64,000 nt of DNA, from positions 1 to 64,000 of the forward strand of contig DGYN01000062.1 in NCBI GenBank assembly GCA_002398405.1. The letters are read 5' to 3'. This document shows positions 47,611-55,475 of this stretch, piece after piece. The position numbers and the translations under genes are program-made. The stretch comes from Caulobacteraceae bacterium UBA5005. Its GTDB lineage: Bacteria; Pseudomonadota; Alphaproteobacteria; Caulobacterales; Caulobacteraceae. The notes under the pieces are model-generated. The model had not been told where the DNA came from, searched no databases, and saw only the letters and a list, made by a program, of their open reading frames with translations. Each line of letters opens with the position of its first letter. The stretch's first letter is position 1.

Positions 47611-47692
47611 GGGAACTCCAACAGGGACGCGGGCTAGATAGCGCCCGCGCCTTACCTCGTAAACCGGCAGGCCGGGCGGCCGCGCTTCCGGC

Positions 47693-49732
47693 CTAGTGCC
47701 TGATGGTGATGCCGATCGAGAGGGTCGACGGGGCGGCGTAGCTGAACACTCCGTCGGCCGTCTGGGCGGTCTGGACGTCCTCATCGAAGACGTTGTCGGC
47801 CGCAAGATAGACCTCGGCCACCTCGGTCACCCTATAGGCGGCGCGCAGATCGACCACGCCGGCGGACGCCAGCTCGCGGCTGTTGATGTCGTCGTCGAAG
47901 CGCGCGCCCTCGTAACGCAGCCTGGCCGAAAGGCGCAGAGGCTCCATGGGCGTCCATTCGGCGCTGGCCGTGGCGGTCACCCGCGGGGCCTGGGCCGGGC
48001 GAAGGCCGGTAAGCTGCGGAGCGCTGGTCCCGCCATCGACTTCGGCGTCGGTGTAGGAAACCGCCGCGCGGGTGGTGAAGGCCGGCGACCACTGCCGCCA
48101 GGCGTCGGCCTCGATGCCGGTCGCTGAAATGGTGCCCGCGTTCTGGCGCTGACGCAGCACGCCGTTGGCCGGAACGAAGCCGGCGATAGGGAAGGTCGGG
48201 ATCACGCCGCCGCCGGGGGGCGGGAAGGCCACAGTGACGTTGGTCACCGCATCCTCGAGTTCGTTGTAGAACAGCGTCAGATTGAATCCGCCGACCTCGA
48301 ACTTGCGGCCGTAAGCGGCTTCGACGCCAAACAGCTTTTCCGGTTCCAAGCCCGGATTGGCCTCGGTGATGTCGTTGCCGACCCGGAATGGACGATGCAG
48401 TTCATTGATGGTCGGAGCGCGGAAACCCATATAGGCCGCCCCGCGCAGATAGTTTGGCCCGAAGTCCTTGCGGACTCCGCCCCGGGCGGTGGGCAGCCAG
48501 CCGTCCTGATCGGGAGCGGCGTTGTTCACCAGGATCGCTCCGGTGGCCCTGGTCGTCTCCAGCCGGATGGCGCCGGTGGACTTCCACTGGTCGGCGCGCA
48601 CCCCTCCGGTGAAGGTCAGGTCGTCGCGCTTGATCGTGCCCTCGGCATAGACGCCGCCCACGAAGGTCTCACCCCCCGCGCGGCGCTCACGGGTGAAGCC
48701 GCCCGTCGCGGCGCTGAAGGTGAAATATTCGTGGGTCTCACCCTCGGCGGTGCGCAGGTCGACGCCGAGCTCCCATTCCCGGGTCTGATCGCCGCCGCGC
48801 ACCGCGGCGTTGAAGCCGTAGCCTGTGGCCGGGGTTTCGAACTGGTTGTTGGCGGGGGTCGTGGTGGCGCGGCTGGCGGCGACGGCGACCGAACTGTTAG
48901 CCAGGTCGCTTTCTTTGCCCCAGCCCTGCAGACGATAGCCCAGGACGCCGTCAGACGGCTGGCGGGCCAAGGTGATGCTGCCGCCAAAGCCCTTTGCCCG
49001 GGCCGCCGCTCCGACCAGGCCGCTGTCGCGCTCCTCGTCATAGGCCGAGACGCGGGCCGACAGGGTATTGTCGCCGAAATCGTAGTTGCCGCGCAGCACC
49101 GCGCTCCAATCCTCGACGGCGAGGGGGGTGTCCGCCGCTCCGGCCCGTTCACGCACCGGGATGAAGCCATCGCTCTTGCCTGTGGAGGCGGCGAACAGCA
49201 CGCTGCCGGCTCCGACGGGGGTTTGATAGACCAGGGTCCCCCGGGTGGTGGACCGCTCGCCATAACGGGCGTCGGCCAGAAGGCCGTTCTGTGTCCGCTC
49301 GTAAAGCTCGACCGTGCCGGTCAGGGCGCCCGCGCCGTAGGGGCCTGCGCCGCCGCCCCGGATCAGGGCGACGTCGGAAATGAGCTCGGTCGGCAGAGCC
49401 GCCCAGATCACCCAGCCCCCGAAGGGATCGTTCTGCGGCACCCCGTCCAGGGTGACCAGCGCCCGGCCCGCGCCCGATGGGGCCAGGGAGCGAAGAGTAA
49501 TGCCCGTGGTGGTCGGATTGGCCGAAAGGCTGTCGGTGCGGCGGAACAGTGAGGTTCCCGGCGCCTGGGAGAGGGCCTGGTCGAGCCTCTGGCGTCCCTC
49601 AAGCGCCGTTTCATCAAGGCGGATCACCGAGAAGGCGCCCTCCGAGGCGGCAGGCGGCAGGCGCGCGGGCCTGACTTCGACGGCTTCGACCGAGGCGACG
49701 GGCGGAGGCGGGGGAGGATCTTGGAAGAGCAT
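47693..49732 (-). CDS. TonB-dependent receptor without a visible signal peptide
   Basis: A 679-residue receptor of the smaller class. Plug motifs are intact (FRRTDSLSANPTTTGITLRS, ALVTLDGVPQNDPFGGWV, LIRGGGAGPYGAGALTGTVE), and the barrel ends in STLSIGITIRH. The N-terminus, MLFQDPPPPPPVASVEAVEV, resembles the mature start of such proteins, with no hydrophobic export signal. An in-frame TAA lies a few codons upstream, so no longer start is available in this frame. Either the signal part was lost by a frameshift or deletion, or export differs. The ligand is unknown. Confidence 0.88.
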   Translation of the reverse strand: MLFQDPPPPPPVASVEAVEVRPARLPPAASEGAFSVIRLDETALEGRQRLDQALSQAPGTSLFRRTDSLSANPTTTGITLRSLAPSGAGRALVTLDGVPQNDPFGGWVIWAALPTELISDVALIRGGGAGPYGAGALTGTVELYERTQNGLLADARYGERSTTRGTLVYQTPVGAGSVLFAASTGKSDGFIPVRERAGAADTPLAVEDWSAVLRGNYDFGDNTLSARVSAYDEERDSGLVGAAARAKGFGGSITLARQPSDGVLGYRLQGWGKESDLANSSVAVAASRATTTPANNQFETPATGYGFNAAVRGGDQTREWELGVDLRTAEGETHEYFTFSAATGGFTRERRAGGETFVGGVYAEGTIKRDDLTFTGGVRADQWKSTGAIRLETTRATGAILVNNAAPDQDGWLPTARGGVRKDFGPNYLRGAAYMGFRAPTINELHRPFRVGNDITEANPGLEPEKLFGVEAAYGRKFEVGGFNLTLFYNELEDAVTNVTVAFPPPGGGVIPTFPIAGFVPANGVLRQRQNAGTISATGIEADAWRQWSPAFTTRAAVSYTDAEVDGGTSAPQLTGLRPAQAPRVTATASAEWTPMEPLRLSARLRYEGARFDDDINSRELASAGVVDLRAAYRVTEVAEVYLAADNVFDEDVQTAQTADGVFSYAAPSTLSIGITIRH

Positions 49733-49875
49733 GAGACGGTTCCCTGGGGAGAGTTATTGTCGTTGTGTCGATTTGCCGACGCTTGAACCGTCGCGCCTTA
49801 TGCTGCAATGGCCGCCGGCGCGCTCACACGCATTTGCTGAACAACTGATGCTTGGGCGCATCAGGGCCGAAGCGC

Positions 49876-49915
49876 CAAAGAAAACGCCCCGCCGAGCGCA
49901 AGCTGGACGGGGCGT
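49876..49915 (-). terminator. Terminator after the DUF1552 gene
   Basis: On the minus strand ACGCCCCG and CGGGGCGT form an 8-bp stem with a 16-base loop, followed by TTTCTTTGG. It lies 21 bases after the DUF1552 stop codon. The remaining about 140 bases up to the TonB receptor hold only that gene's leader. Confidence 0.75.
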
Positions 49916-49936
49916 CTGTGTTCGACAGAGTGTTGC

Positions 49937-51280
49937 CTAGGCGATCAGTTCGCTGAAGGCCTTGCCGGTCTTCATGGCGCCGTGGCCGAACTCACCGATC
50001 GGCAGGCCGACCAGTTGCTGAGCGGTCAGGGAGACGCGGGTCACGGGCTCGCCGCCAGCGCTGATGTGCTGGCCGGCCTTGTGACGTCCGCCCGCCTTGC
50101 CGGCGAAGAACATCGGAATGTTGTCCGTGGCGTGGGTCCGGGCGTTGCCGGTGTCCGAGAAGCCCATGATCAGGCAGTTGTCGAGAAGGGTGCCGTCGCC
50201 TTCCTTGATGGCTTCGAAGGCGCGGATGAAGTCCGCATAGCCCTGGAAGTGCAGCGAGGCGAGCTTGGCCGAGTTCGGCTGGTAGCCGAGTTTGGGGTCC
50301 ACTGCTTCGTCGTGGGTATGCAGGTGATAGATCTTGCTGTCGCCGGGCAGATAGGCGCCGGAACCGGCGTTGGAGTGGCAGACGTTGAAGATCTTGGTCT
50401 GGTTGCAGGCCACCGCCATGGCCATCAGGTCGGCCATCAGCTTGGAGTTATGGTTGATGCGGGTGATTTCCGACGAACGCGGATTCTCTTCCGGCGAGGC
50501 CGGCACCACGCAGCTTTCGCACTTGGCGGGCTTGGTCAGTTCGGCGGAGAGTTGCTCCTCCATCTGACGGACCGAGGTGTAGTACTGGTCAAGGCGCAGC
50601 TTGTCGGCGGCGCCGACCTGGGCGGCCAGGGCCTGGCGCTGATCGGTCACGGCCGAGAGCACGGACTTGCGCAGCATGGCGTCCTTGCTGGGCGTCCAGG
50701 TGTCAGCGTTCGGATCCTGGAAGCCTTCGCCGAAGATTCGCGTGTAGAGCGAGATCGGCGAGACTTCCGGGGTGGAGAAGCTCTTCCCGGTCCGCGTCGA
50801 GTAGGAGATGTTGCTGCCGTAGGGAGCGCATTCCAGCGAACGGAAGCGGGCGCCGCCGCCGATTTCGTCGGCAAGGGTGGTGTCGAAGCTGGCGTGCTGG
50901 AACTGACCGCCCTGGGGAGGCGCTTCACCCGACAGGATCGAGGCGTGGCCGGTGTGATGTTGCACGTTCGGCTTGCCGTCGAGATGGATGCGCAGGCCCG
51001 AGAAGACGGTGACCTTCTTCTCAAGGCCCTTCAGCGAGGCGATTTCCGGGGGCAATTCGTAGCCCATGCCAGTCTTGGTCGGGACCCAGCGGTTCGGACC
51101 ATGGGTCAGGCCCAGGCCCCAGAAGTAGGTGCCGAAACGGATCGGAACCTTGGCCCCGTCGGCGGCGAGCGCCGTGCCGTTTTCATTGAGGAAGCAGTCC
51201 AGCAGCGGCACGCCGACGGAGACGCCAACGCCTCCGGCGAGGAAACCACGCATCATGGAGCGGCGGGAAAGGATAGCCAT
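49937..51280 (-). CDS. DUF1552 family exported protein
   Basis: A 447-residue protein with a twin-arginine signal (SRRSMMRGFLAGG near the N-terminus), so it is exported folded. The ATG at 51280 is preferred: GGAGG lies nine bases upstream, whereas the GTG overlapping the previous stop is only three bases from it. DUF1552 hallmarks are IRFGTYFWGLGLTHGPNRWV, FSGLRIHLDGKPN, HTGHASILSG, KIFNVCHSNAGSGAYLPGD and HLHTHDEAVDP, with many conserved histidines and aspartates that suggest a metal site of the alkaline-phosphatase/sulfatase type. The partner gene upstream belongs to DUF1592. Biochemical function is unknown. Confidence 0.9.
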   Translation of the reverse strand: MAILSRRSMMRGFLAGGVGVSVGVPLLDCFLNENGTALAADGAKVPIRFGTYFWGLGLTHGPNRWVPTKTGMGYELPPEIASLKGLEKKVTVFSGLRIHLDGKPNVQHHTGHASILSGEAPPQGGQFQHASFDTTLADEIGGGARFRSLECAPYGSNISYSTRTGKSFSTPEVSPISLYTRIFGEGFQDPNADTWTPSKDAMLRKSVLSAVTDQRQALAAQVGAADKLRLDQYYTSVRQMEEQLSAELTKPAKCESCVVPASPEENPRSSEITRINHNSKLMADLMAMAVACNQTKIFNVCHSNAGSGAYLPGDSKIYHLHTHDEAVDPKLGYQPNSAKLASLHFQGYADFIRAFEAIKEGDGTLLDNCLIMGFSDTGNARTHATDNIPMFFAGKAGGRHKAGQHISAGGEPVTRVSLTAQQLVGLPIGEFGHGAMKTGKAFSELIA

Positions 51281-51282
51281 CG

Positions 51283-53046
51283 TCACAGTCCTCCAATCTT
51301 GAACGGGCGGTCGTCACCGGCCCGTGCTTCTTGTTTGCCGGGTCCTTGGACGGACCCTTGTTTGGACGCCACCTTCTGCGGGGTCTTCTCGACCTCGTGT
51401 TCAGGGGCTGGGATACTATAGAATTCGGCGCTCATGGCAATTCGGCGCATCAGCGGGGCGTAGCGGTAGCCGCTGTCGGCGAAGGTTTTGGTCTGGCGCT
51501 TGAGATAGCCTTCGGTTTCGGCCTCGGTCGGATGACGGCCCGTGCCGTAGGCAAAGATGGTTTTCACGAAGCAGGCGGGGATGCGCTGATTCTCACGCAT
51601 GACCTTGGCCAGGCCGCCTGCCCCATCGAACTTCACCCCGTCGATTTCCGCGGTGACGTCGATCAGCTCGCCGTTCTCCATCTTCCGCGGCTGACCCAAG
51701 CCGTCGAAGTGCTCGAGGCTAAGGCCGATCGGGTCGGTCAGGTTGTGACAGCCGGCGCAGGTCTCATCCGTGGCGTGGGCCAGAAGGCGCTGACGCACGG
51801 TCTTGAGCAGCGGGTTGGAGACGTCGTTGAGGATCGAGAAATCGACATCGGCCGGCGGAATAGGCGTTTCCTCGCACAGGAAAATCTCGTTCAGGCCAAC
51901 GCCGCGCAGGGTCGGCGACGAGCGGCCCGGGTGCGAGAACATCGCAAGGAACAGGATTTGGGTCTGCAACCCGGCCCGGCCCGAGTCCTCGGGGAAGGTG
52001 TAGGGCGTCCACTCACCGGCGAAGGTGTAGGGGATCTGATAGACTGCGGCGACCTTGCGATCGATGAAGGTGTCGCGGCTGGTCAGGAGGTCGCGGTAGT
52101 CGGCGTTCTTGGTGAGCAGATGGTCGACCATGGTGCGGAGCGTCTGCTCCTTGGCGCTCTCCATCACCGCGACCGAGTACTTCGGATAGATGTCGCCGTT
52201 CTTGGAGGGCTTTTCCTCCAGCATGGAGAACTGCATCATGTCGCTGGCCATGGCCCGAAGCCCCTGCTCAATGCGGGGTGAGGAGGCCAGGCGGTCGACC
52301 TGCTTTTGCAGGCCGCGCTGGGTCATGATCGAGCCGTCACGGGCCGCGGCGAGGAGTTCTTCGTCGGGAGTGGTGTCCCAGAACAGGTAGGAAAGCCGCG
52401 CCGCGCGGGTGTAGGCGTCGAATTCCTTCTTGCCGCCGCGGGTGTTGGCGACTTCGTAGCGGAACAAGAACTCCGGCGCGGTCAGCATGGAGGTCAGGGC
52501 CAACCTCAGACCGTTGTAGAAATCACCGCTCTCCGTCGCGCCGGAGTTCGCCAGACGGACGCGCGCGGCGACCTCGGCGTCGGTGATCGGACGGCGGAAC
52601 ATCCGCGTGCCGTACTTGCGAACGAAGGCCTCGGCGCAGACATCGTCCGCCGCCTTGGCGTTGGCGGGCTTGCAGGGGACGGTCTTGTCGATGGCCTTGG
52701 GATCCAGGACCTGGGTCGAGATCATCCGCGCCATGGAATAATACTGCTGGAAGCCCAGGGCCGAGATCGAGGTCTCTGCGGCGCCGATGGCCAGAAGGCC
52801 GTGGACGCGCTTTTCCGGCTCGAAACGGCCTTTGACCTCAAGGTCGCCGAAGATGTCGGTGATCGCGTGGCGATACTGGCTTTCGTTGACGCGCCGCATG
52901 GCGACGACTTCGCCGCCTGACTCGGCCTTCGCGCTCGCTGTCTTGGCAGGCGAAGCGGAATCGCTGGCGCAGCCCATCAGGCCGGCCGTTCCAAGCATAA
53001 GCGCCGCGACGAGCGCCGCGCTCGTCCCCTTCGAAGTGAACTTCAT
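51283..53046 (-). CDS. DUF1592/DUF1588-type lipoprotein with one haem-binding motif
   Basis: A 587-residue protein starting at the ATG at 53046 (GAGGCGTG before it); signal ends AGLMGC, so Cys26 is probably lipidated. In order: the DUF1587-like start (RRVNESQYRHAITDIFG), DUF1595 (YGTRMFRRPITDAEVAARVR), DUF1592 (TSMLTAPEFLFRYEV, AARLSYLFWDTTPDEELL), DUF1588 (HPGRSSPTLRGVGLNEIFLC) with the c-type haem motif CAGCH, and DUF1585 at the end. This family is most abundant in Planctomycetes and myxobacteria. It is translationally coupled to the DUF1552 gene. Role unknown, possibly redox work on polymers. Confidence 0.9.
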   Translation of the reverse strand: MKFTSKGTSAALVAALMLGTAGLMGCASDSASPAKTASAKAESGGEVVAMRRVNESQYRHAITDIFGDLEVKGRFEPEKRVHGLLAIGAAETSISALGFQQYYSMARMISTQVLDPKAIDKTVPCKPANAKAADDVCAEAFVRKYGTRMFRRPITDAEVAARVRLANSGATESGDFYNGLRLALTSMLTAPEFLFRYEVANTRGGKKEFDAYTRAARLSYLFWDTTPDEELLAAARDGSIMTQRGLQKQVDRLASSPRIEQGLRAMASDMMQFSMLEEKPSKNGDIYPKYSVAVMESAKEQTLRTMVDHLLTKNADYRDLLTSRDTFIDRKVAAVYQIPYTFAGEWTPYTFPEDSGRAGLQTQILFLAMFSHPGRSSPTLRGVGLNEIFLCEETPIPPADVDFSILNDVSNPLLKTVRQRLLAHATDETCAGCHNLTDPIGLSLEHFDGLGQPRKMENGELIDVTAEIDGVKFDGAGGLAKVMRENQRIPACFVKTIFAYGTGRHPTEAETEGYLKRQTKTFADSGYRYAPLMRRIAMSAEFYSIPAPEHEVEKTPQKVASKQGSVQGPGKQEARAGDDRPFKIGGL

Positions 53047-53213
53047 CACGCCTCTTCTCCAGACCCTTATCGTGGGTCTTGTCGTTCCCTGCACCGCAGA
53101 CACGGCTCCAGCCGCCCGCAATCCTATCCCGATAAGCCTTAACCAAGGGTCGACCCCGGGACAATGTCACGGGTGAAACATTAGGCGCGACATACCCGCC
53201 CATAGATCACAAG

Positions 53214-53936
53214 TCAGCGAGGTTTAGGCGCCGCTTTCCGCTTGCCGGGCCTAGGCTGGACAAGGCTGTTGGGCAGTTCGTTCCGGTCGTCGGGACGGGC
53301 CGGCAGACGGGCTGACAAAATTTCGCCGGTTCGCCGTACCGCGGCGACGAATCCGTCAGCCGCGGCGCCGCGCTTCAATCCTTCGACGAGGAGAGCTACC
53401 ACCTCGTCCCAGACTTCAGGCGGGGCCTTCTCATAGATTCCCTTGTCGGCCAGGACCTCGGCATGGTGGTCCGCGGCGCTGACGAACAGCAGAACCCCCG
53501 TGCGGTCGCGGGTGTAAGCAAGGCCCAGCGCATCGAACTGGTCCAGCGCCGCCGCGTGGGCGCGGGCCTTTTTCACCGAGGCGGGGGTTAGGGCCGAGCG
53601 CAGGGCGGGCCAGGAAAACAGGCCGTAGATGATGGCGAAGATCGCCGTTTGCAGGGCGACATAGACGGTCAGGGTCGAGGCGATACGGGCATCGGCCGCG
53701 GCCAGATGGCCGATATTCCAAACGCCGAACCAGCCGGCCAGGATCTCAGGGTCGAGTCCGGCCAGAAGGGAGACGGGTGTCCCGATCAGGGCCGCCGCCG
53801 CCGCCCAGAGGGCCGCGCCAGCGCCGGGCTCATCGGTTGTGGGGGCCAGGACGCAGCGGATTTCGCCGCTGGTGTGGCGCTCGGCATCGGTGACCGCGGC
53901 GCTGATTCTTGTCGAGTCTTCGTCGGATATGCGCAT
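53214..53936 (-). CDS. TPM-domain membrane protein without signal peptide
   Basis: A 240-residue protein starting at the ATG at 53936. The N-terminus (DSTRISAAVTDAERHTSGEIRCVLAP) matches the TPM fold; two hydrophobic segments follow (about 40-60 and 85-110), then a second TPM-like part (RTGVLLFVSAADHHAEVLADKGI, DEVVALLVEGLKRGAAADGF). The tail is basic. It shares one base with the stop of the previous TPM gene (TGATG), forming a LemA-TPM-TPM operon. This architecture matches the inner-membrane partner of YgcG-like proteins. Function unclear. Confidence 0.85.
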   Translation of the reverse strand: MRISDEDSTRISAAVTDAERHTSGEIRCVLAPTTDEPGAGAALWAAAAALIGTPVSLLAGLDPEILAGWFGVWNIGHLAAADARIASTLTVYVALQTAIFAIIYGLFSWPALRSALTPASVKKARAHAAALDQFDALGLAYTRDRTGVLLFVSAADHHAEVLADKGIYEKAPPEVWDEVVALLVEGLKRGAAADGFVAAVRRTGEILSARLPARPDDRNELPNSLVQPRPGKRKAAPKPR

Positions 53937-54730
53937 CACCAGCTCCCCGAAGATCCGCCGCCGCCGAACGAGCCGCCGCCGCCGGAGAAGCCGCCGCCTC
54001 CCCCACCCGACCAGCCGCCGCCGCCACCGCCGCCGCTCCACCAGTCACGGTTGCTGGAATTGCTCATGGCCCCGTAGATCAGCCACGGCAGCACGCCCAG
54101 CGGCGAACGGCGGCGGCGGCCGATTCCCCGCAGGACCATGAACAGGAAAAAGAAAAACAGGATCGGAAAGATCGGCGCGAATTCCCAGGGGGAGACGCCG
54201 CCGCGCTTGGGCTTCTCGGCGGCCTGAAAGGCGCGTTGCTCCGCCTCGGCCTGGGGCAGGGCGAGCTGATCGATGATGGCGTCCGCGCCCGCGACGATGC
54301 CGCCGGACATGTCCCCGGCCTTGAACTTCGGGATGACGGCAGTCTGCAGGATGGTGGAGGACAGGGCGTCGGTGAGCACCGGCTCCAATCCGTAGCCGAC
54401 CTCAATCCGAACCTTGCGATCATTGGGCGCGACGATGAACAGGGCGCCGTCGTCGTCGTCTTTGGAGCCGATGCCCCAGCGACGGCCCAGTTGGTAGCCG
54501 AAGTCCTCGATTTCGTAGCCCTGCAGGGTCGGGAAGGTCGCGACCACCAGCTGGCGGCCGGTGTCGGTTTCGAGCTTTTCGAGCCGCTGGGTGAGCGCCT
54601 GTTCGATGGGCGCCGGGATGACGTTGGCCTTGTCGACCACCCGCCCGGTGAGCGGGGGAAACTCAGGGCTGGCGAGAACCGGCGCGGCGACCAGCAGAAG
54701 GGCCGCCGCGCCGATGAGGAGGCGCTTCAT
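53936..54730 (-). CDS. TPM-domain (YgcG-like) exported protein
   Basis: A 264-residue protein with a signal peptide ending VLA (about residue 20). The TPM domain spans about 25-155: LTGRVVDKANVIPAPIEQAL, TGRQLVVATFPTLQGYEIED, DGALFIVAPNDRKVRIEVGY and GLEPVLTDALSS. Next is a membrane helix (about 186-203) and a tail of about 40 residues made almost only of Gly, Ser and Trp, as in YgcG. It starts right after the lemA-like stop. TPM domains have been linked to phosphatase activity and photosystem II repair in plants; in bacteria the role with LemA is open. Confidence 0.9.
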   Translation of the reverse strand: MKRLLIGAAALLLVAAPVLASPEFPPLTGRVVDKANVIPAPIEQALTQRLEKLETDTGRQLVVATFPTLQGYEIEDFGYQLGRRWGIGSKDDDDGALFIVAPNDRKVRIEVGYGLEPVLTDALSSTILQTAVIPKFKAGDMSGGIVAGADAIIDQLALPQAEAEQRAFQAAEKPKRGGVSPWEFAPIFPILFFFFLFMVLRGIGRRRRSPLGVLPWLIYGAMSNSSNRDWWSGGGGGGGWSGGGGGGFSGGGGSFGGGGSSGSW

Positions 54731-55390
54731 CTACTTCGGCGGCGCGGCGGCGGGGGCGGCCGGCGGCGGACCGGAGGCCGAGGGCGCGGGCTCGAAGCTC
54801 ACGGTCGGCGCGGTTTGGGCGGTCGGTGTCGCCGAGAACAGGTTCGCCGGCTTTTGCGAGCCATAGAGGGTCTTGGCCCAGATCACCGTCGGGAAGGTGC
54901 GCAGCGTCGTGTTGTAGGTCGCCGCGGCCTCGTTGTAGTCGCGCCTTGCGATGGCGATGCGGTTTTCCGTGCCTTCGATCTGGCTCTGCAGGGCCAGGAA
55001 GTTGGTGTTCGACTTGAGGTCGGGGTAGCTCTCCTGCAGCACGCGCAGCGGCAGGATCGCGGTCGACAGATTGTTCTGCGCCTGCTGGTAGCGCTGGAAC
55101 GCCGCCGGATCGTTGATGATCGAGGAATCGGCGGGAACTTGCGTCGCGCTGGCGCGGGCTTGGGTCACCGCGATCAGCACCGAGCTTTCCTGAGCGGCGT
55201 AGCCTTTGACGGTGGCGACCAGGTTGGGGATCACGTCGGCGCGGCGCTGGTACTGGTTCTGCACCTCGCCCCACTGTTTCTTGACCTGTTCATCCTGGCT
55301 GGGGATGGCGTTGATACCGCAGCCGGCCAGGGCCACGGGAAGCACGAGCACGAGCAGCAGGCGGCGAGATGTCGCGAGAGTTCGGTTCAT
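54731..55390 (-). CDS. LemA family lipoprotein
   Basis: A 219-residue protein with a lipoprotein signal (lipobox in VALAGC, Cys24). The LemA helical domain is clear: QDEQVKKQWGEVQNQYQRRA, DVIPNLVATVKGYA, RVLQESYPDLKSN, FLALQSQIEGTENRIAIARR and DYNEAAATYNTTLRTFP. The tail is Ala/Pro-rich. First gene of the LemA-TPM-TPM operon; each gene abuts or overlaps the next. LemA proteins are of unclear biochemical function, often paired with TPM proteins. Confidence 0.93.
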   Translation of the reverse strand: MNRTLATSRRLLLVLVLPVALAGCGINAIPSQDEQVKKQWGEVQNQYQRRADVIPNLVATVKGYAAQESSVLIAVTQARASATQVPADSSIINDPAAFQRYQQAQNNLSTAILPLRVLQESYPDLKSNTNFLALQSQIEGTENRIAIARRDYNEAAATYNTTLRTFPTVIWAKTLYGSQKPANLFSATPTAQTAPTVSFEPAPSASGPPPAAPAAAPPK

Positions 55391-55475
55391 GGAAGTCCCC
55401 TTGGAGGCGCGAAGCTGCGCCAGCGTGGGATAATGTTGTTACCCGCAGGGGCCAACGCAAGTTTCCTTGACCGTA

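Noticed and set aside
49741..49930. Cobalamin riboswitch before the smaller TonB receptor
   Set aside because: The receptor is of BtuB-like size, but no B12-box-like sequence is present in the leader.
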